Shown piece by piece: positions 31,160 to 35,807 of a stretch of 35,807 bases of DNA; the first letter of the stretch is position 1; every line of letters starts with the position of its first letter. The notes under the pieces were generated by a model, which was not told the DNA's origin, searched no databases, and saw nothing but the letters and a program-made list of their open reading frames with translations. Where the stretch lies: NCBI RefSeq assembly GCF_000425185.1, contig NZ_AULH01000026.1, positions 1 to 35,807 of the forward strand, read 5' to 3'. The DNA comes from Pleomorphomonas koreensis DSM 23070 (GTDB lineage: Bacteria > Pseudomonadota > Alphaproteobacteria > Rhizobiales > Pleomorphomonadaceae). Position numbers and translations under genes: made by a program.

Positions 31160-33298
31160 TTACCAGCTGAAGCGGCCGGTGAGCTTGATCACCCGCCCCT
31201 CGCCGTAGCCGCAGGAATAGGCGGTCTGGCAGGAGGCGACGTAATCGGTGTCGAAGACGTTGTTGACGTTGAGGTCGATGCCCCAGTTGTCGCGGCTGTA
31301 GCCGATCCTGGCGTCGGCGAGCAGCACGTCGGGCACCTTCAGCGTGTTCTCGTTGTCGGCCCAGGACGAGCCGACGTAGCGCAGGCCGCCGCCCACCGTG
31401 AAGCCCTCGAAGGCGCCGGTGGAGAAGGTGTAGTCGAGCCAGGCCGAGGCCATGATCTCGGGAATGACATAGGGCGTCTTGCCGATGATGGCGGCGTCGG
31501 CGTCCCTGGTGATGTCGACGTCCATGAAGGCGGCCGAGGCGGTGAGCTTCCAGGTGTCGGTGAGGTTGACCTTGGCCTCCAGCTCGACGCCCCTGGAATT
31601 GACCTCGCCGATCTGCGACTGGGCGTTCCACGGGCCGGTCAGCACGTTCTGCTTGGTCAGGTCGAACAGCGCCAGCGTGAAGAGACCGTCGATCCAGTCC
31701 GGCCGGTACTTGAGGCCGGCTTCGTACTGGTGGCCGCTTTCGGGCAGGAACACGCCGCTGCCGTTGGCGCCGAGCACCGGGCTGAAGAAGGTCGAGACGC
31801 TGGCATAGGGCGTGAGGCCGTTGTCGAACTGATAGGCGAGGCCGGCGCGGCCGCTCCACTTGCCGTCGTCGCCGGAATAGGCCGGCGTGCCGACGGCGTC
31901 GGTCCAGACGTGGTCGTAGCGGCCGTTCAGCGTGGCGAGCCAGCCGCCGCCGAAGGCGATCTGGTCCTGGGCGTAGATGCCGAGCTGCTGCTGGGTGAGC
32001 GTCTGGTCGATGTAGGGAACCGGCGCCGGCTGGGGCAAGCCGTAGACCGGGTTGGTGGCCGAGATGTCGGTGCCGGTCGACGACGCCTGCATCTGGTCGA
32101 GGTCAAAGAGGCGATAGTCGAGGCCGAACAGCAGCTTGTGGGCGAGCGGGCCGGTGTCCGCCTCGCCCTCGATGCGGTTGTCGGCGTTGATGGCGAAGGT
32201 CTTGCTGTGGTGGGCGAAATTGATGCGGGTCAGCGTGTCGGTGCCGGCGGCCGGCGAAAGGAGATAGCCGGAATAGCCGTAGGGATAGAGCGAGGCCTCC
32301 TTGACGTCGCTGTAGGCGATCCGCGCCGCCTGCATCGCCTTCCAGCCGTTGCCGAAGTTGTGCTTCAGCTCGTAGCCGAGGGCGCCCTGCTCGCGGTTGT
32401 AGTCGTCGATATCCGGCTCGGTGAAATTGGCGTCGCGGGAGATGTAGCCGAACGGGGCGGCCACCACGGTGCCGACATAGGGCAGGAAGGCGCCGCCGTT
32501 GTGCACGCCGTCGAGGTGGGTGTAGTTGGCGAGCACCGTCAGCTCGGTGGTGTCGCTGAGGTCGATCTTCAGGGACGGCGACACCGTGCCGCGGAACTTC
32601 TCCTCGAAGTCGGTGTAGCCGTCGCCGCCGGCGATGCGGCCGCTGATGCGGGCCGCCACCGTGTCGCTGAGCGTGTCGCCGATGTCGAAGCCGAACGAGG
32701 CGGTGCCGTTGTTGTCGATGCCGGCCTCGATCTTGCGGATGCGCTCGCCGGTCGGCCGCTTGGAGACCATGTTGATCAGGCCGCCGGGATTGCTGCCGCC
32801 GTAGAGCACCGAGGAGGCGCCGCGCAGCGTCTCGATGCGCTCGAGGTCGTTGCTGTCGGTGAGGAAGCCGCCGAAGGCGTAGCTGTAGTTCTGCAGCCCG
32901 TCGAGGTAGATGCCGCTCTGGGTGGCCTGGAAGCCGCGGATGAACAGCCAGTTGGTATCGGCATCCGGGCCGAACGGCTGGGCGAATACGCCGGGCGTGT
33001 AGCGCAGCGCCTCGTCGACCTGATCGGCGCCGCGGGCGTCGATCTCCTCGCGGCCCGTCACCGACACCGACTGCGGCACCTTGTCGATCGCCAGGTCGGT
33101 CTTGGCGCCGGCCGTGGTGGCCTTGGCGACATAGCCCTTGACCGGTGCCGTGCCGGAGGCGCCGGCCTCGCCCTTGACGACGATCTCGTCGATCTCGACG
33201 GCGGGTGCCGTCGATTGGGCGCGGGCGGCGCCGGCGAGCGGCAGGGCGGCGAGCGTCAGCATGAGGGCGCGGGTGAGGTTGGTGCGGTCGGACGGCAT
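31160..33298 (-). CDS. FhuA/FoxA-like TonB-dependent siderophore receptor
   Basis: A 712-residue outer-membrane receptor. A Sec signal peptide (cleaved after about residue 27, AGAARA then QST) is followed by a possible TonB box (EIDEIVVKG, residues 35-43). The plug domain has DKVPQSVSVTGREEIDARG, YTPGVFAQPFG, WLFIRGFQATQSGIYLDGLQ and LRGASSVLYGGSNPGGLINM. The 22-strand barrel ends in the terminal aromatic ...TGRFSW. It belongs to the TonB-dependent siderophore receptor class of FhuA, FoxA and FpvA. Gene order with fhuC-fhuD-fhuB is that of E. coli fhuACDB, so a ferric hydroxamate such as ferrichrome or ferrioxamine is the likely ligand, though receptor specificity cannot be read from sequence. 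Confidence 0.93.
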   Translation of the reverse strand: MPSDRTNLTRALMLTLAALPLAGAARAQSTAPAVEIDEIVVKGEAGASGTAPVKGYVAKATTAGAKTDLAIDKVPQSVSVTGREEIDARGADQVDEALRYTPGVFAQPFGPDADTNWLFIRGFQATQSGIYLDGLQNYSYAFGGFLTDSNDLERIETLRGASSVLYGGSNPGGLINMVSKRPTGERIRKIEAGIDNNGTASFGFDIGDTLSDTVAARISGRIAGGDGYTDFEEKFRGTVSPSLKIDLSDTTELTVLANYTHLDGVHNGGAFLPYVGTVVAAPFGYISRDANFTEPDIDDYNREQGALGYELKHNFGNGWKAMQAARIAYSDVKEASLYPYGYSGYLLSPAAGTDTLTRINFAHHSKTFAINADNRIEGEADTGPLAHKLLFGLDYRLFDLDQMQASSTGTDISATNPVYGLPQPAPVPYIDQTLTQQQLGIYAQDQIAFGGGWLATLNGRYDHVWTDAVGTPAYSGDDGKWSGRAGLAYQFDNGLTPYASVSTFFSPVLGANGSGVFLPESGHQYEAGLKYRPDWIDGLFTLALFDLTKQNVLTGPWNAQSQIGEVNSRGVELEAKVNLTDTWKLTASAAFMDVDITRDADAAIIGKTPYVIPEIMASAWLDYTFSTGAFEGFTVGGGLRYVGSSWADNENTLKVPDVLLADARIGYSRDNWGIDLNVNNVFDTDYVASCQTAYSCGYGEGRVIKLTGRFSW

Positions 33299-33384
33299 CG
33301 ATCGGTTCTCCGGTGACGTCGACCGCGGCGCCTCGCGCCGGTCGGGCGGAAGCGCCGCGGTCGTTCCTGAACCGTCTGGATAGG

Positions 33385-34365
33385 TCAAGTCGCCAGTCGT
33401 CGATTGAACGAAGCCGGGGCGTTTGGAATGAAAGCGGGATCGAATCCTGTTCTTTCCACGGAGGATTTCCGCGCCGGGCCGTGCTGGGCGCGCTGCTCGC
33501 GCCGCCACAGCGCCGGCGTCTGGCCGGTCAGCCGGCGGAAGACGCGCGTGAAATGCGCCTGGTCGGAAAAGCCCATGTCGACGGCGATCGCCGACAGGCT
33601 GGCCTCGCCGCGCGCCAGCATCTCCTTGGCCGTCTCGACGCGGCAATGCAGCAGGTACTGATGCGGCGTCTTGCCGGCCGCCGCGCGGAAGGCGGCGCCG
33701 AAATGATCCGGCGACAGGCCGATCAGCGCCGCCAGTTCGGCGAGCGACAGGTTGCGGACGATGTTGGCGCGCATGTAGTCGACGACGCGGGCCATCTGCC
33801 GCCGCGACAGGCCGGCCTCCGGCGGCGGGTTCGCCTGGCGGAGGTCGAGGAGGTCGGTGAGGAGCGCCAGCACCAGGCTCTCGCCGTAGAGGTCGTCGCG
33901 GCGCCCTTCGGCGCAGTCGTCGGCGATCAGCCCGGCGAGGGCGGCAAGGCCCGGCGCCGAGAAGCCGAGCCGCGGCGACAGGAACTGGCAGGGATGGATG
34001 CGGCCGCCCGACTGGGCGGCCAGCGTGGCGATGTCGAAATGCAGGTCGAGGTGCCGCAATGCGTCGAGCCGGTCGACGAAGCTCTCGATCGGATAGCCGG
34101 CCGGCACGAAGCAGAACCGCCGCTCGCCGTCGAGCCGGTGCCGCCGCCCGGCCGCGTCGCGGATGTCGAGGCCGCCGTCGCCGATCTCGCCGAGCAGCGC
34201 GAACAGCCGCGGCGAGCGCGACACATAGGCGCCGCGGGCGCCGCTGTCGCAGCTGACGTCCCAGAGATCGGCGATGCAGCCGTTCCAGGCGCGCCAGCGC
34301 AGATCGCCCCTGACGGTGATGCCGGAGATGCTGCTGGTCATCTCCGGCCGAAAGTCGGTCCCCAT
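33385..34365 (-). CDS. AraC-family regulator of the siderophore uptake operon
   Basis: A 326-residue AraC/XylS-type transcription factor. An N-terminal ligand-sensing domain (about residues 1-205) has a cupin-like segment GERRFCFVPAGYPIESF. The C-terminal double helix-turn-helix (about 215-310) has VRNLSLAELAALIGLSPDHF, AFRAAAGKTPHQYLLHCRVE, LARGEASLSAIAVDMGFSDQ and AHFTRVFRRLTGQTPALWR. ATG 34365 (MGTDFRPEMTSS) is preferred because GGGGAA precedes it; a GTG at 34401 has no ribosome site. It lies 86 bases before the receptor gene in the same direction. By analogy with YbtA, PchR and AlcR it probably activates the uptake operon when the siderophore is present. Confidence 0.9.
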   Translation of the reverse strand: MGTDFRPEMTSSISGITVRGDLRWRAWNGCIADLWDVSCDSGARGAYVSRSPRLFALLGEIGDGGLDIRDAAGRRHRLDGERRFCFVPAGYPIESFVDRLDALRHLDLHFDIATLAAQSGGRIHPCQFLSPRLGFSAPGLAALAGLIADDCAEGRRDDLYGESLVLALLTDLLDLRQANPPPEAGLSRRQMARVVDYMRANIVRNLSLAELAALIGLSPDHFGAAFRAAAGKTPHQYLLHCRVETAKEMLARGEASLSAIAVDMGFSDQAHFTRVFRRLTGQTPALWRREQRAQHGPARKSSVERTGFDPAFIPNAPASFNRRLAT

Positions 34366-34738
34366 GGGCTTTTCCCCGTTCCCTCTGCACGTGGTGATCA
34401 CACGCTAAAAAATATGACTACGCAAATCAAGTTTATAGGTTTGAATACCGATGTCGCCGGAAATGCGCTGACAGTGAGAAGCGTTTGCAATAAGTCCGAC
34501 ACCGTTGTCTTTGAGGCAGATCACGTCGGGGCGTCATACCGGAGGCAGGCGCGGCCGCGGGATCGGCCTTTCGGACCGGACGACGGAGCGCCGGTCCGGC
34601 GGTCGTCCCGCCGCCGTCGCGGCCGTGGACGACGGCCGGACTCGACAAGCCGGCGCCTTCCGAAGAAAATATGTATGTGATACTCATGAAATCGCCGGCC
34701 GACGTCGATGCCGGCTCGCAGCGCGGAGTCCGAGGGCC
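34366..34738. other. Divergent control region of the iron-uptake loci
   Basis: A 373-base gene-free stretch between the AraC gene and the exbB-linked gene. The part next to the AraC start is AT-rich (34400-34440). It holds a weak Fur-like site at 34475-34493 and, near 34670-34690, an AT-rich patch (AAAATATGTATGTGATACT) that may carry the promoter of the plus-strand unit. Confidence 0.5.
34475..34493. promoter_or_regulatory. Weak Fur-box-like site
   Basis: TGAGAAGCGTTTGCAATAA agrees with the 7-1-7 Fur core (TGATAAT-N-ATTATCA) at nine of 14 non-central positions. It lies between the divergent AraC/fhu and exbB units, where iron control is expected. In Hyphomicrobiales RirA or Irr often replaces Fur, so the match is only suggestive. 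Confidence 0.3.
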
Positions 34739-35215
34739 ATGCCGATGACCGTTTTCCTGTCCGTGCCGTATCGGCGCGCCGTCGCCGGCCTGCTGGCGCT
34801 CGCCGTTTCGGCCCCCTGTTCCTTCGCTCAATCGACCCCTCCTTCCACCGGCACCTTTTCCCTTGAGCTGAACCGGCTGGACGGCTTTGACGGCGGTTGC
34901 CGCGTGACGCTGGTGGAGAACAACGGCACGTCCTCGGCCTTCGCCTCGCTGAAGCTGGACCTGGTGGTGTTCGGCGGCGACGGCATCGTCGGGAAGCGGG
35001 TCGGCGTCGAGGCGGGGCCGCTGAAGGCCGGCCGTACCTCGGTCCGCACCTTCGACCTCAAGGGCCTTGCCTGCGACGGCGTCGGCCGCCTGTTGATCAA
35101 CGACGTGCTGTCCTGCGAGGCGGAGGGGCTCGCCACTGATGCCGCCGATGTCCCCGGCGCCTGCCTCGACGCGCTGGAGCCGCGCTCGCGCGTCTCGGCC
35201 GCCTTCGACAAGTGA
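34739..35215 (+). CDS. Secreted four-cysteine protein of unknown function, exbB-linked
   Basis: A 158-residue protein that I do not recognise as a named family. ATG 34739 follows GAGGG at a good distance. Residues 1-30 form a Sec signal peptide (hydrophobic core [16 protein letters not shown], cleavage before QST). The mature part alternates hydrophobic and polar residues like a small beta-sandwich ([47 protein letters not shown]). It has four cysteines (54, 112, 126, 142) that could form two disulfides in the periplasm. It ends seven bases before exbB, so the two are one transcript. A role beside the TonB-ExbB-ExbD system is inferred from position. Confidence 0.82.
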   Translation: MPMTVFLSVPYRRAVAGLLALAVSAPCSFAQSTPPSTGTFSLELNRLDGFDGGCRVTLVENNGTSSAFASLKLDLVVFGGDGIVGKRVGVEAGPLKAGRTSVRTFDLKGLACDGVGRLLINDVLSCEAEGLATDAADVPGACLDALEPRSRVSAAFDK

Positions 35216-35222
35216 GGGCCGG

Positions 35223-35807
35223 ATGAACCCCGATCCGGTCGCCGCCACCGCCGCCGTCGCCGCGCTGCCGCACGACCTCACCCCGCTCGGCATGTTCATG
35301 GCCGCCGATCTCGTCGTAAAGGCGGTGATGGCCGGCCTGCTGCTGGCCTCGCTCGTCACCTGGATCATCCTGTTCGGCAAGGTGGCGGAACTCGCCGCCC
35401 TCGGCCGGGCCGCCCGGCGCGGCGTGGCGGCGGTGGCGAGGGAGCCCGGCATCGCCGGCCTCGCCCGCCGGCCCCGGCTGCCGCGACCGCTCGCCCTGAT
35501 GCTCGGCGAGATCGGCGAGGAGATCGCCCAGACCGGCATCGGTCCCGGCGCCGCCCCGGCCTCCGGCCTGGTCGAGCGGGTGCGCTCGCGCCTTGCCCGC
35601 CTGGAGGCGGCCGCCTCCCGTCGCGCCATGGCCGGCACCGGCCTTCTCGCCACCATCGGCTCCACCGCCCCGTTCATCGGCCTGTTCGGCACCGTCTGGG
35701 GCATCATGAACGCCTTCGTCGGCATCTCCGAAAGCCAGACCACCAACCTCGCCGTGGTGGCGCCGGGCATCGCCGAGGCGCTCTTGGCCACCGCCACCGG
35801 CCTCGTC
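35223..35807 (+). CDS. exbB: ExbB-type biopolymer transport protein, partial
   Basis: The first 195 codons of a MotA/TolQ/ExbB-family proton channel subunit, running off the right edge. A short N-terminus precedes the first membrane helix (about 29-51, [20 protein letters not shown]). A cytoplasmic loop with helical Ala/Arg-rich sequence follows, then [20 protein letters not shown] and [20 protein letters not shown] with [16 protein letters not shown], the hallmark of ExbB/TolQ. ExbB with ExbD and TonB uses the proton gradient to open receptors such as the FhuA-like protein encoded upstream on the other strand. ExbB rather than TolQ is favoured by the iron-uptake setting. exbD and tonB would be expected just outside the window. 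Confidence 0.9.
   Translation, partial: MNPDPVAATAAVAALPHDLTPLGMFMAADLVVKAVMAGLLLASLVTWIILFGKVAELAALGRAARRGVAAVAREPGIAGLARRPRLPRPLALMLGEIGEEIAQTGIGPGAAPASGLVERVRSRLARLEAAASRRAMAGTGLLATIGSTAPFIGLFGTVWGIMNAFVGISESQTTNLAVVAPGIAEALLATATGLV

Noticed and set aside
31142-33316. A 724-codon plus-strand open frame opposite the TonB-dependent receptor
   Set aside because: Shadow of the receptor gene; composition is Val/Ala/Gly/Asp-rich without motifs.
34366-34401. GTG 34401 as start of the AraC regulator
   Set aside because: No ribosome site precedes it, whereas ATG 34365 has a purine-rich GGGGAA upstream and gives a normal N-terminus.
1-35807. CRISPR arrays, insertion sequences, integrases, phage or conjugation genes
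   Set aside because: No spaced direct repeats, terminal inverted repeats, transposase or integrase motifs were found; the window looks like stable chromosome with operons of uniform composition.

Overview
The window reads as one piece of a high-GC alphaproteobacterial chromosome, most likely Hyphomicrobiales (Rhizobiales). The sdhCDAB gene order, the alphaproteobacterial SdhC/SdhD sequences, the YddA/BacA-type ABC exporter fold and the strong G/C third-position bias all fit. A genus cannot be named from sequence alone. No transposase, integrase, phage gene or CRISPR array was seen.

Layout. (1) 1-2186: the 5' part of a secreted Sel1-repeat protein, a tRNA-Ser(GGA) with a recognisable promoter, and a low-molecular-weight phosphatase/arsenate-reductase-like protein whose P-loop lacks the catalytic arginine. 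(2) 2187-5664: sdhCDAB (succinate dehydrogenase) on the minus strand. (3) 5852-12166: a minus-strand operon of a YddA/BacA-type ABC transporter, a GH3 beta-glucosidase, a GH144-type (PF10091) glucanase and an alpha/beta hydrolase. The hydrolases carry no signal peptides, so this looks like import and cytoplasmic breakdown of a beta-glucan, plausibly beta-1,2-glucan. (4) 12348-13014: a DUF1737 protein and a YbaK-type aminoacyl-tRNA deacylase.

(5) 13389-27482: an exopolysaccharide locus made of two convergent operons. The plus arm encodes a Wzz-like co-polymerase, UDP-xylose synthase, a secreted GH10 xylanase, an ExoY-like sugar transferase, a polysaccharide deacetylase, a Wzx-like flippase, a Wzy-like polymerase and GT2 and GT4 glycosyltransferases. 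Most junctions from the xylanase onward are 4-bp ATGA/GTGA overlaps. The minus arm encodes a CelD-like GNAT acyltransferase, an aldo/keto reductase, a GMC oxidoreductase and a WecG/TagA glycosyltransferase. UDP-xylose synthase lying directly against an endo-beta-1,4-xylanase inside a Wzx/Wzy locus suggests a xylose-containing, possibly xylan-like, exopolysaccharide with its own processing enzyme. This is the most interesting system in the window.

(6) 27552-35807: iron uptake. An AraC regulator is followed by a FhuA-like TonB-dependent receptor, FhuC, FhuD and a double-length FhuB, the E. coli fhuACDB order. Divergent to it are a small secreted four-cysteine protein of unknown function and the 5' part of exbB, which would energise the receptor. 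A weak Fur-like site lies in the shared intergenic region.
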